DNA of 34,840 bases from positions 1 to 34,840 of the forward strand of contig CAIWTJ010000278.1 of assembly GCA_903915535.1 (NCBI GenBank), written 5' to 3'. Positions within the stretch are counted from its first letter, which is position 1. Each line of letters starts with the position of its first letter. Below, one piece after another: positions 7,369 to 14,161 of this stretch. The notes beneath the pieces are model-generated. The model made no database searches. It was not told the origin of the DNA and worked only from the letters and a program-made list of their open reading frames with translations. Made by a program: the position numbers and the translations under genes. Source of the DNA: Enhydrobacter aerosaccus. Lineage in GTDB: Bacteria > Pseudomonadota > Alphaproteobacteria > Reyranellales > Reyranellaceae.

Positions 7369-8132
7369 GCGCGGTGGCGGTCTCTGCCCGCGGTATCGTC
7401 AAGCGGTTCGGGTCGCGAACCGTGCTGAGCAATGTGGATTTCGAGGTCCTGACGGGACAGGTGTCCTGCGTCATCGGGCCGAGCGGTTCGGGCAAGTCGA
7501 CGCTTCTGCGTTGCCTCAACAGCCTCGAGGAAATCGAGGGAGGGGAGGTGCGCATGTTCGGCGAGCTTCAGGGTTACCTGCCGACGCCGGACGGAGGGTA
7601 TCGAAGGTTGTCGCCCGGGCGCCTGGCCGAGCAGCGCGAGCAGGTCGGCATGGTCTTCCAGAACTTCAATCTCTTTCCGCACATGACGGTCGTTCAGAAC
7701 CTGGTCTGCGCGCCGACCTTGCTGCGCAAGGAGACGGGCCCCGCGGCGCGTGAACATGCGGCAGAACTTCTCTCCATGGTGGGCATGACCGGATATGAAG
7801 CATCTTATCCCGCCCATCTGTCCGGCGGACAGCAACAACGCGTGGCGATCGCACGTGCGATGATGATGAACCCGCGCGTTCTGCTGTTCGACGAGCCGAC
7901 GTCTGCCCTCGATGCCGAGCGCGTGAGTGAAGTGCTGGACGTCATGAAGAAGCTGGCGAAGGCCGGGAAGACCATGGTCGTGGTGACGCACGAACTCGGC
8001 TTCGCGCGTGAAGTGGCCAATGACGTGACGTTCATGGACGAAGGCGCCGTGGTCGAAGCCGGCAGCCCGGCGGAAGTCCTGGGCAGCCCCAAGCGCGACC
8101 GGACCAGGGCCTTCTTGTCGAAGGTTCTTTAG
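7365..8132 (+). CDS. Amino acid ABC transporter ATP-binding protein (GlnQ/HisP type)
   Basis: A 255-aa ATPase that powers the importer from the cytoplasmic face. All motifs are intact: Walker [10 protein letters not shown] (38-46), Q-loop [13 protein letters not shown] (97-109), signature LSGGQQQR (151-158), Walker B VLLFDEP (171-177), D-loop SALD, and H208 in VVTHELGFA. An insertion between beta strands (about residues 66-90, [21 protein letters not shown]) is longer than in classical GlnQ and is seen in some opine/amino acid ATPases. The start overlaps the permease stop by 4 bp. Part of the operon 5605-8899. Confidence 0.93.
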   Translation: MSAVAVSARGIVKRFGSRTVLSNVDFEVLTGQVSCVIGPSGSGKSTLLRCLNSLEEIEGGEVRMFGELQGYLPTPDGGYRRLSPGRLAEQREQVGMVFQNFNLFPHMTVVQNLVCAPTLLRKETGPAAREHAAELLSMVGMTGYEASYPAHLSGGQQQRVAIARAMMMNPRVLLFDEPTSALDAERVSEVLDVMKKLAKAGKTMVVVTHELGFAREVANDVTFMDEGAVVEAGSPAEVLGSPKRDRTRAFLSKVL

Positions 8133-8158
8133 AAACTCTGCAGGTTGGGAGGCATCGA

Positions 8159-8899
8159 GTGGTCGATTTCGACAAATTTAAAGCCATGACGTTCGATTGC
8201 TACGGCACGCTCATCGACTGGGAAACGGGAATCACCCAGGTCGTGCGGCCGTGGGTCGACGCGATCAATCCCGCGATCCCGACGGACCTCGTCATCACAT
8301 CCTTCGCGCTTCACCAGGCCAAGCATCAGCAGACGCGGCCGACCCTGCTCTACCCGGAAGTGCTTTCGAGGACGTGGAAGGACATCGAACGGACGTTCGG
8401 CTGGAGCGAGAATCCCGGGCATGCCGCCGCCTTCGCGGCATCGGTGCCCGACTGGCCGCCGTTCGCCGACACGGTCGAAAGTCTCAAATACCTCTCGCGC
8501 TTCTACAAGCTCGTGATCCTGTCGAACGTCGACAATGCTTCGCTCGAAGGGACGGTGCGGCATCAACTGGAGGTCCCGTTCGAAATGACGGTCACGGCGG
8601 AGGATGTCGCGTCATACAAGCCGGGACTGCCGCATTTCACGCGCACGTTCGAGCAGTTGGCCGCGAAGGGGATTGCCAAGGATGAAATCCTGCACGTGGC
8701 ACAGAGCAAGCATCACGATATCCGGCCGGGTCGCGAACTCGGTTTGACGACCGTGTGGGTCAATCGCCGGCACGGTCGCCCAGGAAGCGGGGCAACGTTG
8801 GCGACCGATGCCGTGCCGCATCTGACCGTTAATTCCCTTGCCGAACTTGTGGCGCTTCACAAGGGACGGTCCTTTTCGGCCAGCCGGGCCGGCGGCTAG
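8159..8899 (+). CDS. HAD superfamily hydrolase, haloacid dehalogenase type II-like
   Basis: A 246-aa cytoplasmic HAD enzyme. Motif I is FDCYGTLIDW with nucleophile D13; motif II is VILSNVDN; motif III lysine is in SYKPGLPHF; motif IV is AQSKHHDI. The last motif differs from true L-2-haloacid dehalogenases, where S-x-N-x-x-D is expected: here Lys stands where the catalytic Asn would be. Dehalogenation is therefore uncertain, and another phosphate or carbon-halide substrate is possible. GTG is the start, with GGGAGG 6 nt upstream. It closes the ABC operon (27 bp after the ATPase), so it may act on the imported compound. Its TAG stop shares CTAG with the convergent gene's stop. Confidence 0.85.
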   Translation: MVDFDKFKAMTFDCYGTLIDWETGITQVVRPWVDAINPAIPTDLVITSFALHQAKHQQTRPTLLYPEVLSRTWKDIERTFGWSENPGHAAAFAASVPDWPPFADTVESLKYLSRFYKLVILSNVDNASLEGTVRHQLEVPFEMTVTAEDVASYKPGLPHFTRTFEQLAAKGIAKDEILHVAQSKHHDIRPGRELGLTTVWVNRRHGRPGSGATLATDAVPHLTVNSLAELVALHKGRSFSASRAGG

Positions 8900-9966
8900 G
8901 CCAGGCCGGGCACCACGACCTCGGTCATGACCGCCGTGACGATCTTGCCCTGTTCGATGCCCGGCCGCTGGTAGTTGCCGCAATTCATGGCCACCACGGC
9001 GTCGAGGGTCGGGAAGATGAACAGGTTCTGTCCGCCCCAGCCGATGCCGCGCAGCCAGGGCTCCTTCTTCGCACCGACCTGCATCTCGCCGAGATACCAG
9101 TGATAGCCGTAGCGCCGGCCGTCCGGGAATGCGATCTGCGGCGTGAAGGATTGCTTCAGCCAGTCGAGCGGCACGACCTGCTTGTCGCCCCACTTGCCGC
9201 GCGCGAGCACGAGCTGGCCGACCTTCAGCAGGTCGGGCGGGAGAAGCCTTAGCCCCGAGGCGGCCTGCGGTTCGCCATCCTTGCCCATGATCATATCGGT
9301 AGCGCCGAAGCCCAGCGGTTCGAACAGCGCCTTGCGCGCATAGGCCAGGAGCGGCTGGCCCGTGCCGCGCGCGATCAGGCGGCCGAGCAGGGCGGTGGCG
9401 CCGCCGCAGTAGATCCACTTGGCGCCGGGCTCTTCCACGATCGGTCTCTCGAGCACGTAGCGGTAGCGGTCGGGTGCCGCCACCATGGCGTTCTCGCTGT
9501 TGCGCGGATCGCCGTAGGGAATGGTGAGTTCGTCCCACTCGAAACCGAGCGTCATGCTGAGCACGTTGGCCATGGTGAGCTTGTCGCGGCCGGGCTGCTT
9601 GCCAAGGTCGGGATATTCCGGGAACTGGTCGTAGAGCTTGGCCTCGGGCGGCGGCACCTTCTTGTCGGCAAGGGCGATGCCGTAGACGAGCCCGATCACG
9701 CTTTTCGAGACAGAGCGTAGATCGTGCAGGACCTTGGGTCCGAAGGTCACGGTGCCGAGCGGGTCTCCCCAGCGCTCATCGACGCCTCGGCCGTAGTGCT
9801 CGAATACGGTCTTGCCGCCCTTCGACACCAGCAGCGCATGCAGGCCGTTGGCCTTGCCATCTTTTTCGGCCTGCGCAAGGCGCTCGGCATAACTCGCCGC
9901 GAAAGCGGTACGTGATGTCATGAGAGCGGCTCCCGTGCCCAGCATCATCAGCCGGCGATCGATCAT
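8896..9966 (-). CDS. Serine hydrolase, beta-lactamase class C / esterase family
   Basis: A 356-aa exported serine hydrolase. The N-terminus MIDRRLMMLGTGAALMTSRTA has an RR pair and hydrophobic stretch that suggest Sec or Tat export. The SxxK motif is S85-V-S-K88 (LRSVSKSVIGLVYGIAL), the catalytic Ser and general base of class C beta-lactamase-like enzymes. The second motif, normally Y-x-N, appears as YCGGATALLGRLI, so the usual Asn is replaced; this is more in line with esterases or amidases than lactamases. C-terminal YGYHWYLG and GIGWGGQNLFIFP match the family. It overlaps by 4 bp (ATGA) the regulator upstream and shares CTAG with the convergent HAD stop. The substrate is unknown. Confidence 0.85.
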   Translation of the reverse strand: MIDRRLMMLGTGAALMTSRTAFAASYAERLAQAEKDGKANGLHALLVSKGGKTVFEHYGRGVDERWGDPLGTVTFGPKVLHDLRSVSKSVIGLVYGIALADKKVPPPEAKLYDQFPEYPDLGKQPGRDKLTMANVLSMTLGFEWDELTIPYGDPRNSENAMVAAPDRYRYVLERPIVEEPGAKWIYCGGATALLGRLIARGTGQPLLAYARKALFEPLGFGATDMIMGKDGEPQAASGLRLLPPDLLKVGQLVLARGKWGDKQVVPLDWLKQSFTPQIAFPDGRRYGYHWYLGEMQVGAKKEPWLRGIGWGGQNLFIFPTLDAVVAMNCGNYQRPGIEQGKIVTAVMTEVVVPGLA

Positions 9967-10778
9967 GTCTTCCTCTTGGGTTTGGCGGGGCGTCGCTCCG
10001 GCGCCACGCGGGATTGCAGGTCTTGATCGGTGACGAAGCGCTGGCGCACCGTGGCGCTCAGCTCGACAACGAGGCGGCTCACCTCGTCGACATGCTCGAC
10101 CATGAGCTTGCGCACCTTGTTGACGTCACCGCGTCGCGCTGCGTCCAGCAGGCGGCGATGCGCCGCCACGTTGCTGTCGCCGAGATGCCGGTAGCCCGGG
10201 TGCGCAGGCTGGTCGACGAGGGTGAGCGTGTGGCGCAGCAGGTGATTGATCACCTCGCAGAAGAAGCGCAGCAGCGCGTTGGGATTGCGGCCGGCAAGAA
10301 TGTCGTGGAAGTGGAGGTCCTCCTGCCGTTGCTCCAGCGCGTGCGCCTTGCTGACGGGTGCGGGCGCACAGGTATCGATGCTGCGTTCGAGGGCCGCGAA
10401 GTCTGCCTCGGTGAGATGCGGCACGGCGCCTGCCGCCAGCTCGGGCTCCAGGACGCGGCGTACGGCGTAGATCTGCGCCACGTCGATCTTCTGGAAGAAG
10501 AGATAGTTCTGCAGCAACTGGAAGGCGCGCTCGATCGGTACCTCGCCCACCGTCGCGCCGCCGGTCGGGCCGGTCGACACGCGCACCAGCCCCTGTACCT
10601 CGAGCGATTTCAGCGCCTCGCGCGCGGTGCCCTTGCTGACGCCGAACAGCTCCTGCAGCTCGCTTTCCTTCGGCAACTTGCCGCCGGGCGAGATGCGGTT
10701 GTCGGCAATCCAGCGCTTGATCTCGTCGACCATGGCATCGCCGCGCTTGGGCGTGCGGAAGTTTGTCGTGGGAGGCAT
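9963..10778 (-). CDS. FadR/GntR family transcriptional regulator, FCD domain
   Basis: A 271-aa repressor. The N-terminal winged HTH includes KLPKESELQELFGVSKGTAREALKSLEVQGLVRVSTGPTGG, a textbook FadR-subfamily DNA-binding domain. The C-terminal FCD domain contains RRVLEPELAAGAVPHLTEADFA, DLHFHDILAGRNPNALLRFFCEVINHLLR and HRRLLDAARRGDVNKVRKLMVEHVDE. It is translationally coupled to the serine hydrolase downstream (ATGA overlap), which is the most obvious target. No Shine-Dalgarno precedes the ATG at 10778; a -10-like CATAAT lies just upstream, so the mRNA could be leaderless. A perfect palindrome at 10780-10805 covers the promoter, pointing to autoregulation. Confidence 0.88.
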   Translation of the reverse strand: MPPTTNFRTPKRGDAMVDEIKRWIADNRISPGGKLPKESELQELFGVSKGTAREALKSLEVQGLVRVSTGPTGGATVGEVPIERAFQLLQNYLFFQKIDVAQIYAVRRVLEPELAAGAVPHLTEADFAALERSIDTCAPAPVSKAHALEQRQEDLHFHDILAGRNPNALLRFFCEVINHLLRHTLTLVDQPAHPGYRHLGDSNVAAHRRLLDAARRGDVNKVRKLMVEHVDEVSRLVVELSATVRQRFVTDQDLQSRVAPERRPAKPKRKT

Positions 10779-10779
10779 G

Positions 10780-10805
10780 GTTCTATTTATTATGATAAAT
10801 AGAAC
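10780..10805 (-). promoter_or_regulatory. Perfect palindromic operator and promoter upstream of the FadR-type regulator
   Basis: Arms GTTCTATTTAT (10780-10790) and ATAAATAGAAC (10795-10805) are exact inverse complements with a TATG centre: 11-bp perfect arms in AT-rich sequence inside high-GC DNA. Read on the minus strand, CATAAT inside the palindrome with TTGGTT 16 bp upstream forms a plausible sigma-70 promoter whose start point would fall at or next to the ATG at 10778. An operator that overlaps -10 and start codon fits tight autorepression of the regulator-hydrolase operon. Confidence 0.7.
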
Positions 10806-10929
10806 GAATCAACCAAAGATCTTGCGCAACAGTGTTCCGGAGGGGGTGTGGCGAAACAGGGGACGAATCCCGCTAAAGCCTTATGCCATGGGCATCGGGG
10901 CCGTCCCCTCGGGGAGGGGACGATTGCCC

Positions 10930-11520
10930 TCAGCCGAGGATCTCGTAATGCGCTTCGGTGGTCGTTCCGGTCTGGCCGTTGATGGGCAGGATGTCCTGCG
11001 GGCAGGCCGACATGGCCACGACGCAATCGAGCTCGGCGCGGAGCGTGACGTAGTCGCCGGGCTTGGTGGTGGGCGGATCGAAGGAGATCCTGCCGTCCGG
11101 CTTCCACGGAATGTTCATGAACAGGTTGAGCGGGCTCGGGCATTCCGGCGGCGTGAGGCCCAGCCCCTGCATGCCGGCGAAGAGATTGTCGGTGCAGTTG
11201 TCGTGGTACTCTTTCACGCCCAGCAGGATGTAGCGCTCGCAGTCGCAGGCGGCCATCAGCGTGTCGTGGTCGCCGCGGCTGGTATCTGCCGTCATCGTGA
11301 GAATCTTGCGGCGGCGGTTGGTGTAGAGCCCGTCGCCGACCTTGGGCACCAGCTTGGTGAGCGTGGCGCGCGTGTGTTCCATCGACATGAACTCGGTCAG
11401 CATCGACGCCGTGAAGGCCCAGGTGTCGACGACCTGGGCGCCGTGCGTGTTGATGATCTTGATCGACTGGCCTTTCTTCACGTAGCAGGCCTTGCCGCGG
11501 CGGGCGGGAATGGTTTCCAT
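10930..11520 (-). CDS. DUF1989 / urea carboxylase-associated family protein (paralogue A)
   Basis: A 196-aa DUF1989 protein. Family features are IPARRGKACYVKKGQSIKIINTHGAQVVDTWAF near the start, MSMEHTRATL, the metal-ligand-like region DTSRGDHDTLMAACDCERY, NLFMNIPWKPDGRISFDPP and the closing VTLRAELDCVVAMSACPQD. In guanidine-degrading bacteria two such proteins form carboxyguanidine deiminase with a biotin carboxylase and allophanate hydrolase. Neither partner is visible here. AAGGAG overlaps the upstream paralogue's stop codon and lies about 8 nt before the ATG, so the two are co-translated. Cys and His residues suggest a metal site. Its reaction in this genome is open. Confidence 0.85.
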   Translation of the reverse strand: METIPARRGKACYVKKGQSIKIINTHGAQVVDTWAFTASMLTEFMSMEHTRATLTKLVPKVGDGLYTNRRRKILTMTADTSRGDHDTLMAACDCERYILLGVKEYHDNCTDNLFAGMQGLGLTPPECPSPLNLFMNIPWKPDGRISFDPPTTKPGDYVTLRAELDCVVAMSACPQDILPINGQTGTTTEAHYEILG

Positions 11521-11533
11521 CGGTCGGGCTCCT

Positions 11534-12121
11534 TTAGCCGGTGATCTGCACGCGGATCGGCGTGGGATTGAAATTGTTGCAGGGATTGTTGACCTGCGGA
11601 CAGTTCGAGAGGACCGCGATCGCGTCCATCTCGGCGCGCAACGCTACCTGGCAACCGGGCGGCGACACGCCCAGCGCCACCGCGGCGCTGCCATCGGCGG
11701 TGACCGGCACGCGCATGAAGAAATTCACGTTCGGCACGATATCGCGTCTGCCCAGGCCATGGCGCCCGAGGCCGGTGAGGAAATTCTCGCGGCAGCCGGG
11801 GCAGTTCGCCACGCCGTAGAGCATCTGATTCGACGGCGCGCTGCAGCAGCCGCCGATCGTGTCGTGGCCGCCGAACTGGTCCTCGACGATGACGAACATC
11901 GGCCGCGCGACGTCGGAATAGAGCGTGTGGCCGGTGGTGAGGAAGATGCTGCCCGCGGCCTTCACCGTGTTGGGTGCGTGATAGCGCTCCTCGGTATTGG
12001 CCGCGTTGTAGCAGAGGAAGTCGACGGCCTGCTGGCCCTCGAGGTCGGTGATCCGCAGGACCTGGCCCTGGCGCACGATGCCGGTCCAGGGCGCGCCGGC
12101 GGGAACGATTTCGTCGAGCAT
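11534..12121 (-). CDS. DUF1989 / urea carboxylase-associated family protein (paralogue B)
   Basis: A 195-aa paralogue of the neighbouring DUF1989 protein. It reads IVPAGAPWTGIVRQGQVLRITDLEGQQAVDFLCYNA, then YHAPNTVKAAGSIFLTTGHTLYSD, a Cys-rich HDTIGGCCSAPSNQMLYGVANCPGCRENF, PNVNFFMRVPVTADG and VALRAEMDAIAVLSNCPQVNNPCN, closely following the family. I chose the ATG at 12121. The frame stays open far upstream, but that part runs antisense to nothing useful and inside the glycosyltransferase gene; no ATG/GTG/TTG lies in frame between the glycosyltransferase stop and 12121. It sits 13 bp before paralogue A and probably forms a heteromer with it. Confidence 0.82.
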   Translation of the reverse strand: MLDEIVPAGAPWTGIVRQGQVLRITDLEGQQAVDFLCYNAANTEERYHAPNTVKAAGSIFLTTGHTLYSDVARPMFVIVEDQFGGHDTIGGCCSAPSNQMLYGVANCPGCRENFLTGLGRHGLGRRDIVPNVNFFMRVPVTADGSAAVALGVSPPGCQVALRAEMDAIAVLSNCPQVNNPCNNFNPTPIRVQITG

Positions 12122-12177
12122 CTGCCCGAGGTTAAGGCCGCCGTAGCGGACTGCAATGCCTCGTTTTGGGCCTCGTT

Positions 12178-13227
12178 TCAGGCAGCGGCGTTCGGCACCA
12201 CGCGGTTCTTGAGCGGCTGCCAGGTGCTGCGCGGGATGAGGCGCAACGTGTCGCGGAACTGCCGCGCGCATTCGGCCCAGGTGAAGCTTTCGGCATGGGT
12301 GCGGCAGAGCGCCGGATCGGACTTGATGGCGGCGAGGCAGGCCGTGCGCAGGTCTTCGTGCACGGCACCGACGCCCGGGATGGTGACGACATCGAGCGGG
12401 CCTGGCACGGGGTAGCCGGCCACCGGCACGCCCGAGGCCAGCGCCTCGACCATGACCAGGCCGAAGGTGTCGGTGCGGCTCGGGAAGACGAAGCAGTCGG
12501 CCTGCGAGTAGCGGTAGGACAGCTCCTCGGTGTCGACCGAGCCGAAGAAGTGCGCGTCCTTGTACTTGCGCTGCAGCTCCTTCATCTGCGGTCCGCCGCC
12601 CACCACCCATTTGCTGCCCGGCAGGTCGAGGTCGAGGAAGGCCTTGATGTTCTTCTCGATGGCCAGGCGCCCGGCGTAGAGCCAGATCGGGCGCGGCTCC
12701 TTGACGGTATCGCGCGGCCTCGGATGGAAGGCCGCGATATCGACGCCGCGCGACCATGGCACGAGGTTCCGGAAGCCGCGCGTGGCGAGTTCGTCGCGGA
12801 TCGACTGCGCGACCACCAGAACGGCCGACGAGGGCGCATGAAAAAGGCGCACGAAGGCGTAACTCCAGCCGAGCGGCACGCGGATGCGCGCCTGCACGTA
12901 CTCGGGGAAGCGCGTGTGGTAGGCGGAGGTGAAGGGAATGCCGCGCTTGCGGCAAAAGGCGCGCGCCGCCCAGCCGAGCGGGCCCTCGGTCACCAGATGG
13001 ATCGCGTCGGGCGCGAACAGCTTCAGCATGTGGTTGAGGCGGGCCGCCGGGAAGAGCGAGAGCCGGATCTCGGGATAGGTCGGGCAGGGCAGGGTGCGGA
13101 AGCGGTCGGGGCCGAAGACCTCGACCTCGTGTCCTTCGGCCTGCAGCAGCCTCACGACGGTTTCGATGGTCCGGACGACGCCGTTGATCTGGGGGCGCCA
13201 GGCATCAGAGACGATGGCGATGCGCAA
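12178..13227 (-). CDS. Glycosyltransferase family 4 (GT-B), putative glycolipid glycosyltransferase
   Basis: A 349-aa GT-B glycosyltransferase. The N-lobe reads MRIAIVSDAWRPQINGVVRTIETVVRLLQ with EVEVFGP; the C-lobe has PIWLYAGRLAIEKNIKAFLDLDLPGSKWVVGGGPQ and the nucleotide-sugar EX7E-type region CFVFPSRTDTFGLVMVEALASGVPVAGYPVPGPLDVV. This resembles the alphaproteobacterial and SqdX-like enzymes that glycosylate diacylglycerol. It starts with TTG at 13227, 8 nt after the stop of the metallophosphoesterase gene, with GGAG in that gene's end as ribosome site. Co-translation with the phosphoesterase and divergence from a lipid kinase support a role in membrane glycolipids; acceptor and sugar are inference. 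Confidence 0.85.
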   Translation of the reverse strand: MRIAIVSDAWRPQINGVVRTIETVVRLLQAEGHEVEVFGPDRFRTLPCPTYPEIRLSLFPAARLNHMLKLFAPDAIHLVTEGPLGWAARAFCRKRGIPFTSAYHTRFPEYVQARIRVPLGWSYAFVRLFHAPSSAVLVVAQSIRDELATRGFRNLVPWSRGVDIAAFHPRPRDTVKEPRPIWLYAGRLAIEKNIKAFLDLDLPGSKWVVGGGPQMKELQRKYKDAHFFGSVDTEELSYRYSQADCFVFPSRTDTFGLVMVEALASGVPVAGYPVPGPLDVVTIPGVGAVHEDLRTACLAAIKSDPALCRTHAESFTWAECARQFRDTLRLIPRSTWQPLKNRVVPNAAA

Positions 13228-13234
13228 TTCGGTT

Positions 13235-14053
13235 CTACTCCGCGGCCAGTTGCGCGGGCACGTAGGGGGCGAGCGTCGAGTTGGCCCGCGCCATCTCCTC
13301 GGCCCAATGAACGATGCGCAGGCGTCCGTCGAAATCCTCGACCAGCGCCGTGCAGCTTTCGACCCAGTCGCCGTCGTTGCAGTAGAGCACGCCCTCGATC
13401 TCGCGGATCTCGGCGTGATGGATATGGCCGCAGACCACGCCGTCGACGCCGCGGCGGCGCGCTTCGCTGGCGACCGCGGCCTCGTAGTTGCCGATGAACT
13501 GGACGGCGTTCTTGACCCGGTGCTTGAGGTACGCTGACAGCGACCAGTACGGCAGGCCGAGCTTGCGGCGGCCCCAGTTGTACCAGGTGTTGAGGCGCAG
13601 CGCCGTCGTGTAGGCCCAGTCGCCCAGAATCGCGAGCCAGCGCGCGTAGCGTACGATGCCGTCGAACTGGTCGCCGTGGATCACCAGGAGCTTCCGGCCG
13701 TCGGGAGTTTCGTGGATCGCCTCTTCCTGCACGTGCACGTCGCCGAAGGTGAGCTGGCAATATTGCCGCGCCGCCTCGTCGTGATTGCCGGGCACATAGA
13801 CCACGCTCGTGCCCTTGCGCGCCTTGCGCATGATCTTCTGGACGACGTCGTTGTGCGCCTGCGGCCAGTACCACCAGCGCTTCAGCCGCCAGCCGTCGAC
13901 GATGTCGCCCACGAGGTAGAGGTGCTCGCACTCATTGTGCTTGAGGAAGTCGAGCAGGATGTCGGCCTGACAGCCGCGCGTGCCAAGGTGGATGTCGGAC
14001 AGGAAGATCGCGTGATGGCGGGCAGGCTGGTCGTGGTGCTCGTGGACCGTCAT
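13235..14053 (-). CDS. Calcineurin-like metallophosphoesterase, UDP-2,3-diacylglucosamine diphosphatase-like
   Basis: A 272-aa two-metal phosphoesterase. All metal motifs are present: D20-x-H22 (FLSDIHLGTRG), GDIVDGW (49-55), GNHDE (89-93), a central HGD (126-128), and GHIHH (209-213). The overall pattern, including LKRWWYWP and the long insert LNTWYNWGRRKLGLPYWSLSAYLKHRVKNAV, is that of LpxH-like enzymes annotated as UDP-2,3-diacylglucosamine diphosphatase, which release lipid X in lipid A synthesis. Most alphaproteobacteria use LpxI for that step, so this protein may instead act on another nucleotide- or phospho-lipid. It leads a two-gene operon with a glycosyltransferase and is divergent from a lipid kinase. 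Confidence 0.85.
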   Translation of the reverse strand: MTVHEHHDQPARHHAIFLSDIHLGTRGCQADILLDFLKHNECEHLYLVGDIVDGWRLKRWWYWPQAHNDVVQKIMRKARKGTSVVYVPGNHDEAARQYCQLTFGDVHVQEEAIHETPDGRKLLVIHGDQFDGIVRYARWLAILGDWAYTTALRLNTWYNWGRRKLGLPYWSLSAYLKHRVKNAVQFIGNYEAAVASEARRRGVDGVVCGHIHHAEIREIEGVLYCNDGDWVESCTALVEDFDGRLRIVHWAEEMARANSTLAPYVPAQLAAE

Positions 14054-14078
14054 GTGGATAAGGACTCACCCGACACTA

Positions 14079-14115
14079 AATCTGATGTGCGCGATTGCGC
14101 CAACCTCATCAGATT
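14079..14115. promoter_or_regulatory. Inverted repeat in the divergent phosphoesterase / lipid-kinase intergenic region
   Basis: AATCTGATG (14079-14087) and CATCAGATT (14107-14115) are exact 9-bp inverse complements separated by 19 bp. The 108-bp region lies between two divergent start codons and holds little else. Spacing of the arm centres by 28 bp, close to three helical turns, suits a dimeric regulator or a two-site operator serving both genes. No known regulator consensus is recognised. Confidence 0.4.
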
Positions 14116-14161
14116 GTGTATGTGAGCCGTTGCGACGAGGTGAATCGGTTGTGACAGTTCG

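Noticed and set aside
8159..8899. Calling the HAD protein a true L-2-haloacid dehalogenase
   Set aside because: Motif IV lacks the Ser-x-Asn-x-x-Asp arrangement required for water activation in characterised dehalogenases.
12122..12955. Upstream extension of the DUF1989 paralogue B frame through the glycosyltransferase gene
   Set aside because: DUF1989 similarity begins near 12121; the extension is Arg-rich shadow sequence of the glycosyltransferase in another frame, so a fusion protein is not credible.
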